A stretch of DNA of 64,000 nt, taken from NCBI RefSeq assembly GCF_030384665.1, contig NC_083678.1, forward strand, positions 558,001-622,000. The letters run 5' to 3'. Position numbers and translations under genes: made by a program. Positions 50,946 through 62,581 of the stretch are shown here, piece after piece (position 1 is the first letter of the stretch; every line of letters begins with the position of its first letter). This DNA is from Lodderomyces elongisporus (taxonomy: Eukaryota; Ascomycota; Pichiomycetes; Serinales; Debaryomycetaceae). Below the pieces are notes generated by a model. That model saw nothing but the letters and a program-made list of their open reading frames with translations. It did not search any database and was not told the origin of the DNA.

Positions 50946-53900
50946 TCGTCTGTGTGGATGTGAGGATGTACATGTAAGTTTGCTGAAAGTAGCCTATAAA
51001 ATGTTGTTGTTGTTGTTTTTTTTGGTTTGTAGTCTACTTGAAGATAACCAGGGTGTAAAGAGCGCCACAGTATAGATTCGATTACGTTTTCCATTTTCCT
51101 ACATGCATATGTGTATATTTACTCACGTTATTGATTTCCAAAATGTGTAATACATTGTTAACTCAAGCAAAACATTCGATAAAATAAGACAAAATAAGAT
51201 GAAGCATTATCAAGATAAACATTAACTCTCTATTTTACAATTTAATAATTAGAGACAAAAAGCAAAACAGATGTTTCTAAACCTTTTTTTTTTACGGTGA
51301 AATTGGATCTTGCTACTGAATTGAATTTTTTCTAATGAAGAAAAATTTGCACAGTTTTGCCACAAAAGAAATTAAGAAAAAGGGGGAGGTGGGCAAAGAA
51401 TGGAATCAGAATTACATTGTAGCAAGATGTAGTTGATGCAGAACTAGGTATAAGTAATTGCAGTAAAAGTCCAATCGAAAATATTTGAAGCAAAAAAGGC
51501 CGCATGCTTTGAAAGTTGGTTGATTGTATAAAGATGACGATGTGTCACTCTATCATGATGTAAGATTGCCCAGATTGATTTGGAATATTTTTTTTTCCTG
51601 ATTTGTTTTGAAATGATGGCTTAGTGTTGACAGCTTCATGGGGAAAATCAATAAGAGAAATTGCAGAAATAAGCTGCAAAAAAGGATGCAAAAAAGGATG
51701 CAAAAAAAGAGTGCTATTTTTCTAGGGTGGTGGCGGTGAGAAGAAGAAGAAGAAGAAGAAGAAGATGATGATGATGATGAAATTGTTGAATTTTTTATTT
51801 CTTTTTCAAGTCACTTTTGCAATGCCGAGGGTAAGAATAATACAATAGAACAAAATGGGAAAATAATGTTAAATTCAATTGAAAGTTTTTGGCAAAGGAA
51901 GATCAATCTTTACTTTCAAGTGCAACAACTTTTCTTTTCTTTTCTTAGAACATCAGAATCCTCTTCATTTTCTTCAACCCCCATGGTTGTACGGCATCAA
52001 AAATTCAGAAAAAAAAATAAAAACACATGAAAGTTTTTTGTTTTTTGAACATTTTGCCAGTCGGAGGTATAATCGGATTTAAAAAAATTAGTTTTGATTA
52101 TTTGAAATCATTAGAACTACACCACAAAAGTACTCTGTGGTGTTTTATTGGCCAGTACATTGAAAACTTGTACCCAGAAGCAATGCACTCTATCTTATAA
52201 TCTGACCTGAAAAGTAAAAGTAAAAGAAAAAAGCAATACAAGAGTACGTCTCCGACTCCTTTCTTTAATGTTCTTCTTCTTAAAATCTTTGTTGACACAT
52301 ACCGATAGTTTAAATTTCAAAAACCAAAAAGAAATAAAGAGTATATACATGTGTTAAAAAAAGAAAGGCATGGGATGTAGTGAAAGTTTGGTGCTGATTG
52401 ATCATGAAGCTAGTGATTTCATGGTTGCTCTGCCCATACAAGATGTTTTATTGTGAAATAGCAAAGTGTCGATGAATGATAGATATTGGTGGTGCAAATC
52501 ATATCCGGTAATAGGTAATTATTTGTAATGAATTGTTTGGTTTGGTGTTGCAGGAAAATTTCCCAAAAACAAGGAAAGACAAATAAAAAAAAACATGTCT
52601 TTTTGTGCGCGTCATGTCTTATATAAAAAGGAGAAGCAAAGGAGAGAATGGAATGGTACGACCAATGCCACTCCCCCTGCCCTTCCATTTGATTCCATTT
52701 GATTTCCGTTTCTCTTTGGTTTTTTTTTTCTATTCTTTCATTTGTGTATATGTGTGTTTTCCTCTCCCAATGTTTGTAATACAAGTATATGTCTCTAGAA
52801 AGGGAATGCTAGGTTTCAATAAGCTGCATTTTGAAGACCAATATACTTGTGTTTTGGTTTTGAACCGTGGGTCTAGTTGGTCCATTTTGTATACTCTTTG
52901 TTTATTTTCTTTTTTTGTTTTTTTTTTTTGCTTGCTTGAAGGACTGTGTTACTTTTGATGTCAGTTTCCAAGTCAATTAGTAAGAAATGACAAGGGCAGT
53001 CTGTCTATTTGTCTCTTTGTCTGTGTGTCTGTAGGTTTGACAACTTGCATCGTTTCGTATTCTTTGCTTACATTGCCTCGTGTAATTTTTTGCAGGTTTT
53101 TTCATTTTTTTTTTTCTTGTTTATTTTTTTTTTCTTTATTTTTTTTTCTTTATTTTTTTTTACGATGGGGTGGAGGAGACAAAAGAAATAACAACTACAA
53201 CAACAAAAGATTCTCAAAGAGAAGAAACCAGACAATAGTGCACTAAGCCATGAAGATATACGGGAAGAACAGGTTTTTACAAAGCGAATGTGCACAATCT
53301 TTTTTTTTTGCATATCGACAATTGTCCAACAGATCTTTTTGGTGAAGTGATTATTGCATTTCTAGTTGTATTTCAACAAAGCTACAGGGTCCATAGCAAG
53401 AGCGCTAGAGAGCGGAAATAGAGTCACGGATAAAGCCAGTGAACATGGCCAACTCTCTTCGCCCATCATAAAAAGAAAACAATAAACAATAGACAAAGAA
53501 CAAAATGAATATTCATCCAACAAGAGAGTAGTGATCAGCTACCAATGGCTAAAACACCTCTTTTTTCCATTCTTCTTCTTCTTCTTTATTATTATTGTTA
53601 TTAAGTCAGAACTTGTATAAAGCTTTTAGAAAATTCTGTAATAATAAAATATTGGATCAAACTGAAAAAAAAAAAAAAGAAAATTCAAACTTAAATACTT
53701 TTATATTCCTGCAGTATACTACTCGACAATCAGTATTGATTGTAGCTTAGCCAATAGCACTTGTGCACAAATGATGTTTTCCATTGCGGACATTTTCAAA
53801 ACAAAAAACTAAAAAGAAAAAGAAAAAATAAAAACCAAACCAAACCAAATTGAACCAAATTGAACCAAACGAAACGGCAATTTTTGTCAAAATAAAATAA

Positions 53901-55148
53901 TAGAGTATAAGAAGGTTAATTAATATACTTTGGTAGTAATAGTAATAGTAATGATGGTGGATGTATTGGTGATGGGTGTTGGTGAAGAACATCAACAACA
54001 CCCAATTGATGATGCACAGAGGCGTCAGTAAATGTAAGATGCTGTGCGTATTTGTAAAGTTACACAAAAAGAATTGCTGTTGTTTTTTGTTGTTTTTTGT
54101 TTGTTGTTTACTTTTGTGTCACATTTGTACAAATCACAAAATTACGCGTAACTTTTGTTTATTTTTTTTTTCACACCACCAACAAACCTAAAGTAACAAC
54201 AACAACAAATACTACTACAACTACAACCACCATCACAATCACCAAAAAATTAGCCAATGCTATTGCTCCTTCATGACTAACCTTCTTGTTAAGAGACTGT
54301 GCTTGAGCGTAGGCTACACAAATTACTACACTCTTCCTTTAAAAAAAAAAAAAGATCACCACCTAAAACCCTTTTTGCACTGCAAAAACAATTGGACAAT
54401 ACGATAATAAGACGTAAAATACTCTTTATGAGTTTTTCTAAATTTTTGATTTTGACGTGTGTTGCGCTAGTTGTATTAGTGCAGTGCCGTTGGTTGCTGT
54501 GATCTCAAGTAAGACAACTATGAATACCAATTCCGCCCTCATCCACTTGGTTAATGCCTTCTATTGTCCCTATTGTTATTGGAACATTTCCACACATTTT
54601 GTGCTTCCACTTCTTCAACCACTATTACCACCACTACTGCTGCTACTGCTACAACTACTAACAATACCCCACTTACGACTTGGGTTTCTTTCCTCTGAAT
54701 ATTAAGCGAGGCCTCGCCTGAGCTTATTGCAAAATAGAATACTCACCACCGTCAAATAAAAAATAGTAAATAAAAAATAAAAAATAAATATTAAATAACC
54801 TACGAAATTAAAAAAAAAAATAGAAGATGAAGAAGATCAAAATATAATATAAAACCACAATAATATCCTCTCCATTTAGAAGTAAAGGAAAAAGAAAAAA
54901 ATTTTATTTTTATTTTCTCTTGTTTTCTTTTTTTTTTTATCAACAACAACAACAACAACGTTCAATCACCTAGTCACTCCTTTCTTTACAACTATCTTGT
55001 TCAACTTACTTTCCAACTGTTTGTCATTCGTTTCACAACAGCTTCTCAAGTTTTTCCAATAATCCTTTCATTCCTTTTGTTTTTTTTTTTAAAAAAAAAG
55101 AACACACACTCTTTTTCTAACTTGAAGTTCACTCGTTAATCCAAATCA
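50841..55148. other. Gene-free region (4.3 kb) upstream of the chitinase gene, divergent
   Basis: No supported gene. It holds a TA run at about 50913-50942, a TGCAAAAAAGGA-type 12-bp repeat near 51674-51712, a GAA/GAT trinucleotide run at about 51737-51783, T-rich blocks near 53095-53160, AACCAAACCAAATTG-type repeats near 53832-53872 and a (CAA)n run near 54942-54959 shortly before the chitinase leader. Open frames of 60-120 codons are biased in composition. Confidence 0.55.
51737..51783. repeat. Trinucleotide run (GAA)n then (GAT)n
   Basis: About eight GAAGAA units run directly into six GATGAT units, in a non-coding spacer. Confidence 0.85.
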
Positions 55149-57086
55149 ATGTTGTTTTCCAAATCTGTCTTTGCTTTAATAGCAGCCACTATCTCCTCAG
55201 CCGCTGCCAAACAAGTGGCATTGTACTGGGGCCAAAACGGTGCCCTTGGTCAAGAAAGATTGAGCTACTACTGTCAAGAACAAGATGTCGATATCATCCT
55301 CTTGTCATTTTTGAACGACTTCCCAGACCCAACCAACGTCAACTTTGCCAACCAATGTGGCGCTACCTTTGACTCTGGTTTATTGCACTGCTCACAAATT
55401 GGTGAAGATATCAAAGGATGTCAGGCAGCTGGTAAGAAAGTCATCTTGTCCCTCGGTGGTGCCGCTGGTAACTATGGCTTCACCGATGGCCAAGAGGCCA
55501 CCGACTATGCTGAAACCCTTTGGAACAAATTCGGTCCAACTGGCTCAGACGACGAAAGACCATTTGACGATGCAGTTGTTGATGGTTTCGACTTTGATAT
55601 CGAACTTGGAACCGATGTTGGATACCCACAATTGGCAACCGCATTGAGATCCAAATTCGCATCAGACAGCTCGAAATCATACTACTTGTCAGCAGCTCCA
55701 CAATGCCCATACCCTGACGCTCTCTTGGACGACTTGTTCAATCAAGTCTCCCTTGACTATGCATTCATTCAATTCTACAACAACCCATGTTCAATCGATG
55801 GCCAATTCAATTTCGAAAACTGGTCACAACATGCTGAATCATTCCCAAACCCAAACATTGAATTGTTTGTTGGTGTCCCAGCAACTGACAACATTGCAGG
55901 ATACGCTACCCCATCCCAATTAGCCTCAGCCATTGACGATATCAAATGTGACCCTCGTTTTGGAGGTGTCTCTCTTTGGGACGCATCAGGTGCTTGGAAA
56001 AACACCAATAGTGATGGCCAAAACTTTGTTGAACAAGTTAAACAAGTCTTGGACGAACACACTTGTTCTGCATCATCCTCTTCTTCTTCTTCTTCTTCAG
56101 AAACATCCACTGTTGAATCAACTAGTGAATCTTCTGTTCCTGCCGAGCCAACCGATGAGACCGAGTCTGCCGTCCCAACCAGTGATGCGTCATCTTCTTC
56201 TTCATCATCATCTTCTTCTTCATCTTCATCAAGTGTTGTGTCATCAACCGGTTACTACAACTCTACCATCCCACAATCTTCATCCACTATTGAAAGCACC
56301 GCTATCGACACTACTTCCTCCTCCTCATCATCATCATCCGTTGCTGCTATTACTACTACTACTGATGCTGCTTCTGCTTCTGTTGACCCTACCGGTTCCA
56401 CCTCTGCTTCATCAGAAGGCGACCACCACAAAGATGTCTCTGCTTCTACTCAAGGTGGATTGAGCACTGTTACCGATATCAGCAAAACCATTGTTACCAT
56501 CACCTCATGTGAAAACCACGTATGTACCAAGGTCCCAGTCGAGACTGGTGTTGTTGTTGTTACCGACATTGACACCGTCTACACTACATACTGTCCATTA
56601 ACTGCTTCTGAAGTTGTTATTCCTGTAAAGACAAAGACCGTTGCTGAATCATCTGCCACAACCGAAGCTTCAGCTGTTGCTCCAACCAAAGGTGCTGAAT
56701 CATCTGTTCCAGCTGTCACTATCCCATCATCTTCTATTGCTGGTCCAGCTTCAACCAAGACCCCAGTTGTCGTTGAATCTACTTCAGTTTGGGCTTCAGT
56801 AGTTGCTCCATCAAGCGGTGCTCCAGCAGCTAGTGAAGCTTCAACTGAATATTACACTGTTGTCATTACATCTACAGTGAATGCAGAAAGCACAGCTCCT
56901 GCTGCAACCTCTCCTGTTTCTGCTGCTCCAGCTGCTCCAAGCATTGTTCAATACACTAATGGTACTACCAATGGAACCGCTCCAATTAACACACCAGTGC
57001 CAAGTGCTTACGAAGGTGCTGCTAACTCCAATGGTGTTACATTGTGGTTAACTGTTCCACTCATGTTTGTTGCTGCCTTGATGTAA
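55149..57086 (+). CDS. CHT2: GPI-anchored chitinase, glycoside hydrolase family 18 (Cht2-like)
   Basis: A 645-residue secreted chitinase. It hydrolyses cell-wall chitin and, in Candida, Cht2/Cht3-type enzymes help cell separation. A signal peptide covers residues 1-20 (cleavage after SSAAA). The GH18 domain spans about 21-310, with the catalytic DGFDFDIE at 145-152 (Glu152 as acid) and LYWGQNG at 25-31. A Ser/Thr-rich, O-glycosylated-type stalk with Ser runs covers about 312-620. It has no clear chitin-binding domain. The final hydrophobic tail (VTLWLTVPLMFVAALM) after a small-residue patch AANSNG is a GPI-attachment signal, as in C. albicans Cht2, hence the symbol. The gene is preceded by a (CAA)n leader and a 4.3 kb spacer. 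It ends 315 bp from GPI10, convergently. Confidence 0.9.
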   Translation: MLFSKSVFALIAATISSAAAKQVALYWGQNGALGQERLSYYCQEQDVDIILLSFLNDFPDPTNVNFANQCGATFDSGLLHCSQIGEDIKGCQAAGKKVILSLGGAAGNYGFTDGQEATDYAETLWNKFGPTGSDDERPFDDAVVDGFDFDIELGTDVGYPQLATALRSKFASDSSKSYYLSAAPQCPYPDALLDDLFNQVSLDYAFIQFYNNPCSIDGQFNFENWSQHAESFPNPNIELFVGVPATDNIAGYATPSQLASAIDDIKCDPRFGGVSLWDASGAWKNTNSDGQNFVEQVKQVLDEHTCSASSSSSSSSSETSTVESTSESSVPAEPTDETESAVPTSDASSSSSSSSSSSSSSSVVSSTGYYNSTIPQSSSTIESTAIDTTSSSSSSSSVAAITTTTDAASASVDPTGSTSASSEGDHHKDVSASTQGGLSTVTDISKTIVTITSCENHVCTKVPVETGVVVVTDIDTVYTTYCPLTASEVVIPVKTKTVAESSATTEASAVAPTKGAESSVPAVTIPSSSIAGPASTKTPVVVESTSVWASVVAPSSGAPAASEASTEYYTVVITSTVNAESTAPAATSPVSAAPAAPSIVQYTNGTTNGTAPINTPVPSAYEGAANSNGVTLWLTVPLMFVAALM

Positions 57087-57350
57087 GAAAACTTGGAGCC
57101 ACAAACATTGATATCATGTTGATATAAACATCGTTATTGTTGCTGTTTTTTAGTTTAGTTTTGAAAAACTGTAGTATTATATAATTGTATACCCACCCAT
57201 TTCCCCCCCTGCCCTTTGGAACACACGTTTTCAAATGTGGGGCAATAAAAGAAAAAGTTTTTGAGCTAAGTTTACATTTAATTAAACGAAATATTACACC
57301 ACTTTTGACCTGTTACTGATTGCCAAAGTTGCAAAAGCATAGCACTTTAC

Positions 57351-57384
<34 letters not shown>

Positions 57385-57400
57385 ATATATCTGTTTATGT
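57087..57400. other. Intergenic, 315 bp between convergent CHT2 and GPI10
   Basis: Contains a TA/TATATTATA run at about 57350-57390 just after the GPI10 stop. No gene is supported. Confidence 0.65.
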
Positions 57401-59080
57401 TTATATACGTTTATACAAAACGATATCGCCTCGTCTCCGCTCATCCCAATGAAACAAACTGTTGAAAAACCGATGCGTTTCCACATATTTGTGACCCATC
57501 TCCTTTTCAATAACTTCTTGTAAAGGTTCGAATATGGCAATATACTCTGGCAATCCAAGCGCTCTGTCCACTTTACCATTTTCCACTAGTATATGTTGCC
57601 TCAAAAACTTTGCGGGATCATCATAAAACTGGTCGCTCTCATCCCTATACATTTTCACTTCTTCTAAACTCGGTCTTTCCAAATGTAGTGGCGGTTCACA
57701 AGTCAAGAACCATGCATTCAAGTCAGGATTATGCATTTTGCTCTGCCACGGGGTAGAGTGGCACGGCATAATGAGGCCAAACTGAGGATACGCGGCATCA
57801 TTATTGATATTGTTGTTAATATAATTCCCACTTTGCAATAAATTTTGAGCAATGTAGTTTGTCAAGTCAATAACTCCTCTTTCATTTATATTGGAGAAAA
57901 AAATAGCAATCGCCATATTCAAAAAGATTCCCGGTATGATAAAATACTTTATTTGAAGAGAATGGTAACCTTTACTTGCATAATACATCATCAACGGCTG
58001 TAAAGGCATGATAAATCGAAACTCTTTATGTTGTATTGTTGAAAATCCAATGAGATATATGAGACTGGTGATGAGCATGATATTCAGCTTTATGCTCTTG
58101 TAAATTCCCAAAACAAGTAATGGGAGGTATAGCATCATCATCAAAGGAACTGCTTGGAATATATAGAAATGCCACGGTGCAACACCATAGAATATAGATA
58201 AATTCCTAATGACGTTGAAATTGAGGAAATTGTAGATTGGAAATGTTAACTCGCCATAGAATATATAGTCCAAATACGTGTTTGCTGCAAATAACAAAAC
58301 AATTTCTAATAGGGAAAATGCAATCCACTTATATGAGATTTGTTTATGCATATTGACCAAAAGCCAAATTCCAAGCGGTAGCCAAATGAGGGCATTTGTT
58401 GGGCGAATGATACAGCTTACTATGCCACACGCCAAACTTGTGTACCAATTTCGATTATGTATTTTTCCATCAACTTGATTCCAAGGCCAGTAATAGAGTG
58501 CAACTATTGTCAATGTGGTTTCCAAGTTATTTGAAAACGATCTTGTTGACACATACCAATTGAATGGGTTGAGTAATGAAAGCCATATCGTTACCCAAGC
58601 CAAATCGTGGGGCTCGCTCGACTCCTTCACCTTTGTCGATTTACTTTCCTTTGGCGGCATTCCTTCCTTTTGCTCGACTTTCAGTACCATTCTTCTTTCG
58701 ACATTGCATTCTTCATATCTTTTGACAAAGTAATAGAGATAAAATTCTCCAATAGAGGCAATTACAGCGCCAATAATTTTTGGCATGTATTCAATCAATT
58801 GTCGGTTCTCACCAACAAAGCTGTAACCCAAAGCATAAAGCCACGGGTGGATCGATGATCTCAATCGTTCCTTCCATTCCCATGTAATGTATCCGTATCC
58901 ATAAACAAAATTATGCGCGGGCTCCAAGCATTGGTAGTATTCGTCAGCTTGGAAATACGTTTGCAATGTGAAAGCGTTGATTAGTCGGATGAAGAAAATG
59001 AGGATGAACAACTTTATTGGTGAGACCAAATCAACTGACTTTTGCTTTAAAGCATTGATTTTAGTTGAAGAGTCATTCAT
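57401..59080 (-). CDS. GPI10: Gpi10, GPI mannosyltransferase III
   Basis: A 559-residue multispan ER protein of glycosyltransferase family 22 (PIG-B/Gpi10). It adds the third mannose, by an alpha-1,2 link from dolichol-phosphate-mannose, to the GPI precursor on the lumenal side of the ER. The first lumenal loop has the family hallmark 'TYFQADEYYQCLEPAHNF' (41-58), with the acidic Asp46/Glu47 pair, and 'TWEWKERLRSSIHPWLY' (66-82). About ten hydrophobic spans follow; 'HKEFRFIMPLQPL' near 353 is another GT22 motif. Length is a little below the roughly 616 residues of S. cerevisiae Gpi10. It is convergent with the GPI-anchored chitinase, a likely client of this pathway. An ACGCGT lies about 165 bases upstream. 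Confidence 0.9.
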   Translation of the reverse strand: MNDSSTKINALKQKSVDLVSPIKLFILIFFIRLINAFTLQTYFQADEYYQCLEPAHNFVYGYGYITWEWKERLRSSIHPWLYALGYSFVGENRQLIEYMPKIIGAVIASIGEFYLYYFVKRYEECNVERRMVLKVEQKEGMPPKESKSTKVKESSEPHDLAWVTIWLSLLNPFNWYVSTRSFSNNLETTLTIVALYYWPWNQVDGKIHNRNWYTSLACGIVSCIIRPTNALIWLPLGIWLLVNMHKQISYKWIAFSLLEIVLLFAANTYLDYIFYGELTFPIYNFLNFNVIRNLSIFYGVAPWHFYIFQAVPLMMMLYLPLLVLGIYKSIKLNIMLITSLIYLIGFSTIQHKEFRFIMPLQPLMMYYASKGYHSLQIKYFIIPGIFLNMAIAIFFSNINERGVIDLTNYIAQNLLQSGNYINNNINNDAAYPQFGLIMPCHSTPWQSKMHNPDLNAWFLTCEPPLHLERPSLEEVKMYRDESDQFYDDPAKFLRQHILVENGKVDRALGLPEYIAIFEPLQEVIEKEMGHKYVETHRFFNSLFHWDERRRGDIVLYKRI

Positions 59081-60360
59081 CTGCTCAAAGTCATTGTTGT
59101 TAAAAGATCAATCGTGTTATTTACAATTTTCGATGCCTAATTATCAAAACCTTAAGTAGAAGTTATTTTTAAAAAAAAAAAATAAACAATTAAAAAACCC
59201 AAAAAAATGAAAAAGGATAGAAAAGGAAAGTGCCACACAGCACGCGTCTCTGGTAGCTCTGGTCTTGTATACTATAATTAAACAGTCTAATTAAAGAATG
59301 CAAGGATTTTCCTCGAAGTAATAAGACTCTGGGAATTGTTTTCTTCTTTTGCACCTTCGTATAGCTCATTAGGATTTGGTTCTTTAAGTTCTAAATGCTA
59401 GACTAGGCTTTCAAGGGGGAAAAAAAAACAAAAAAAAAGTGTATAATTCGAATAGCACATATCATTTGTTCTCATTGCAATCTCACAAGTTATTTGATTG
59501 AATTTGTTGCAAAAACAATAGAAAAATAAAATAAAAAAATTTACAAAATGATTCTTAACTATTTGAGTCTTGGAACACAGTATAAACTTTGTTGAAGGAT
59601 GAAGTAAAGAGAATAATAGATAAATGGCCAAACCAAACTTTTCTTCCTATTTGATGGTATTACATATAAGCAAGTCCTTCTTTTTTCTGTTTTGACTATA
59701 ATTGTTTTACTCGAGATGTTCAAGTCTATGTAGCTGCTGATTATATACCTAGTATTCTACATTCAATATGTGCTTTTTTAATCCGCTTTCATTATATAAA
59801 TACAGTTGGTAGCACTAAATATGGAAGAGAATTAAACTCACTTGCAGATTTGTAAGTATAAGCAAAAAAGTATAAAGTCGTGTACAATTGTATAAAAAGA
59901 AATTGGGTAGTGCAGGAATGTCAATTAATTCCCTTTTCTTTTTCTTTTTTCTTTTTTCTCTTTTCTTTCTTTTGTGTACTTTCCTCGTACTCTATACAAA
60001 GCTTACTTAGCCCCCCCCCCATCCTCCCCTCCTTCACTCACTCTAAATGCCCATGATCACACACATACAAATTTTAAATACATATAATAAATATAATAAA
60101 TATAATAAAAAAAAATTATAAAAGAAAAACCGCAAGGCAACGACAGAGAACCTGAAATGCGACGGGAAAGAGAAATCTAAAAAAAGTCATTAATATAATT
60201 TCGATTCATATCAACTAAAACATAAAGAAAACAACCAACCTTTTTTTTTACACTTACACATCAATCAAACATCTGTTTTACTGCTATTTATCTCATAACA
60301 GCAGAAAGAAGTAGATACATCACGGAAGGTAAAATTAACAGAGAAGAGAGTAACCATTAT
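59081..60360. other. Intergenic, 1.3 kb, divergent GPI10 and SUI1
   Basis: Shared upstream region. It contains ACGCGT at 59242-59247 (165 bases from GPI10), T/C-rich sequence near 59930-59980, a 10-C tract at 60011-60020, ATAATAAATATAATAA runs near 60080-60115 and an A-rich leader before SUI1. No gene is supported. Confidence 0.6.
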
Positions 60361-60690
60361 ATGTCAACTATCCAAAACTTAAACGCATTTGACCCATTCG
60401 CCGACACTGGTGATTCAGAAGCTCAGCCAACAAACTACATCCATATTCGTATCCAACAACGTAACGGTAGAAAAACTTTAACCACTGTGCAAGGTGTCCC
60501 TGAAGAATATGATTTAAAGAAAATTTTAAAAGTTTTGAAGAAGGATTTTGCCTGCAATGGTAACATTGTTAAGGACAGCGAGATGGGTGATGTCGTCCAA
60601 TTACAAGGTGATCAAAGAACCAAGGTTTCTGAGTTTTTGACTACTCAGTTGCAAATTCCTAAGAAGAACATCAAGATCCACGGTTTCTAG
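60361..60690 (+). CDS. SUI1: eIF1 (Sui1), translation initiation factor
   Basis: A 109-residue eIF1. It binds the 40S ribosomal subunit near the P site and enforces accurate AUG recognition during scanning. The SUI1 domain covers about residues 25-105, with IRIQQRNGRKTLTTVQG near 29-45, KKDFACNGNIV near 60-70 and a typical C-terminus KKNIKIHGF. It is one residue longer than S. cerevisiae Sui1 (108). The N-terminal region MSTIQNLNAFDPFADTGD is almost invariant among yeasts. Codon use is biased to favoured codons, as for abundant proteins. The sequence just before the ATG (CCATTAT) is A/T-rich; eIF1 start contexts are often suboptimal as part of autoregulation, but that is family knowledge and I did not measure it here. 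Confidence 0.97.
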   Translation: MSTIQNLNAFDPFADTGDSEAQPTNYIHIRIQQRNGRKTLTTVQGVPEEYDLKKILKVLKKDFACNGNIVKDSEMGDVVQLQGDQRTKVSEFLTTQLQIPKKNIKIHGF

Positions 60691-61579
60691 ATGTTTGGAA
60701 TATAAGAAACAGAGAGAAATTTAAATTGGAAGAGCAAACATTGTTTTTGCCTCTTGTGAAACTTATTTTTTTTATTATTTTCTGTCTTTCTTTGTTTGTT
60801 TCTTTGCGACACCTGATTGATTTGATGAAGGAAACGACTGGAGAGGGAAAAGAGTTTGCAATAAGACTCTAGCTCCTTTTACTTTGGAAATTGAATATTA
60901 GTTTCTTTTATTTTATATTATTTGTGTGTTTGCGGGTGAGTATCTTTGTTTCCCATTTTTCTCTGCAGTGCTTTTATATGATTTGCTATATAATTGATTG
61001 TTGCTAGAAAGTCAATATTGATATCTGTGCATGTGTTGTTGTTGTTGTTGTAGTAATACTAGCTTATGGTAAGAAGAGGATCCACATACGCTAAAATTTT
61101 GAGGTTTCAAGTGGACCTTTCTTTCCTTTGAAAACAAACAAAGGTTAGTATAGTTATATATATATATATATGTTTGTCAATATCATATTGTTTACGTTTA
61201 AACTTATGCTACTTCTTGCCACTTCTGGCCACCTTTTGTTGCATGGCCATTTTGGTGTTCATTCTTTACTTCTGTTATCCATTTCCTTTGCGTAATAATG
61301 ATAATAATAATAATAATAATAATTATAAAAAAGGAATAAAAAAATAAAGCTTAAATACTGAAGTGTTCAAGTATAATCAATTGATGCGCATGCATCACTT
61401 CTCTATATCATCAAGCGCTACATCTCTATTTACAATACAAGAGTCTACGAAAGTGTACATTCATTACTGTGAAAATCATATCAGACTCTTCTTTCTACCC
61501 TCCACTTCCTTAGTATCCTTATTTTAAAAAAAAAAGGAATATAGAAGAAAAGAAGAAAAGAAAAAAGAAAAGAAAAGAA
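60691..61579. other. Intergenic, 890 bp between SUI1 and CWC25
   Basis: 3' flank of SUI1 and upstream region of CWC25. It includes TTGTTG repeats near 61037-61050, a TA run near 61157-61171, an (ATA)n run near 61296-61324 and a purine-rich AGAAAAGAAAAG leader immediately before CWC25. No gene is supported. Confidence 0.65.
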
Positions 61580-62581
61580 ATGGCCGGTGATTTAAATCTC
61601 AAAAAGTCTTGGAACCCAGCGTTGGTCAAGAACCAACAAAAGGTATGGGAGTTAGAGCAACAGAAACTTAAGGATTACAAAGACTACAAGTCCAAAAAGG
61701 ATGAGTACAAGCAAGAGCAAGAGTACTTGAATTTACTCAAGCTTCAATATGGTGAAGATTTCAATGCCGACCAACTTTCTGAGAAAGAAAAACTCAAAGT
61801 GTCCAAACTAAGCTGGATGTACGAGGATGTACCATTTGAAAAACCTACGGAGACGACAAATTCAAGTGGATTTATTGAATCTAACCAGGAGTTTGTTGAA
61901 GGGAAAGCAGAAGTGGAAAATATGTTAAATGGGAAAATTGCAATGAAACGAAATAAAGGCAACAACGAAGGAAGGAATGAAGCAGGAGGCAGTGAACGAA
62001 TGAATAAAATTTTGAGCGTGGGAATTACAGGGAACAATAGTGGCAAGAATATGAACAAAATCAATGATGCAAAGAATTTGAGGAGCTATGGAGACGATCC
62101 ATTAGCTATGATCAAACAACAACAACAACAGCAGCAGCAGCAGCAAAAACAAAAACAAAAGCAACATTACAAGCAAAAAGTCATACTGATGCAAAGGGAA
62201 CCGCTGCTGTTGGAAAGGAAAGGAATCGATTTGCATCAACGAGATGAGGATAGGTATGGAGACGGATATAGAGACAGATATAGAGACAGCAAGCATAGTT
62301 ATGGTCGCAATCACCTTTATAATTCGTCTCGCGACCGACATAGAATTGGTGGTAGTGATATTGGCAATGGAGAGGGTGAGGACACTGACCATAGAGCAAG
62401 ACATTATAATACCACGTGTGAACAAAGAGGATATGGAAACAATAAAGACAACCAAAGTCAAAGTTTCAGACAAGGATTTCATCGCCCCCTGAGTGACCGC
62501 GAGAGTAGGTATGATCGTTATCGTCCTAGGCAAGACAGCCTTTCCAACAACAGAAAAAGAGACGAGTCACCCAAAAGGTGA
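61580..62581 (+). CDS. CWC25: Cwc25, step-one splicing factor
   Basis: A 333-residue protein of the Cwc25 group. Cwc25 joins the spliceosome after Prp2 remodelling and promotes the first transesterification in the nucleus. The N-terminal Cir_N-type domain is at 1-60 (MAGDLNLKKSWNPALVKNQ, then VWELEQQKLKDY), followed by the conserved 'LSWMYEDVPFE' near 77-87. The rest is charged and low in complexity: a Gln run near 179-190 (QQQQQQQQQQQKQK), then an Arg/Asp/Ser/Tyr-rich tail similar to RS domains. It is much longer than S. cerevisiae Cwc25 (179 residues), mainly in this tail. Two CTG codons in EPLLLE and one in RPLSDR would be Ser, giving RPSSDR, which suits an RS-like tail. Confidence 0.9.
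   Translation: MAGDLNLKKSWNPALVKNQQKVWELEQQKLKDYKDYKSKKDEYKQEQEYLNLLKLQYGEDFNADQLSEKEKLKVSKLSWMYEDVPFEKPTETTNSSGFIESNQEFVEGKAEVENMLNGKIAMKRNKGNNEGRNEAGGSERMNKILSVGITGNNSGKNMNKINDAKNLRSYGDDPLAMIKQQQQQQQQQQKQKQKQHYKQKVILMQREPLLLERKGIDLHQRDEDRYGDGYRDRYRDSKHSYGRNHLYNSSRDRHRIGGSDIGNGEGEDTDHRARHYNTTCEQRGYGNNKDNQSQSFRQGFHRPLSDRESRYDRYRPRQDSLSNNRKRDESPKR

Noticed and set aside
54299..54705. Two overlapping frames before the chitinase gene
   Set aside because: They consist of Leu/Pro repeats from CTA/CCA trinucleotides and A-rich sequence and have no recognisable domain.
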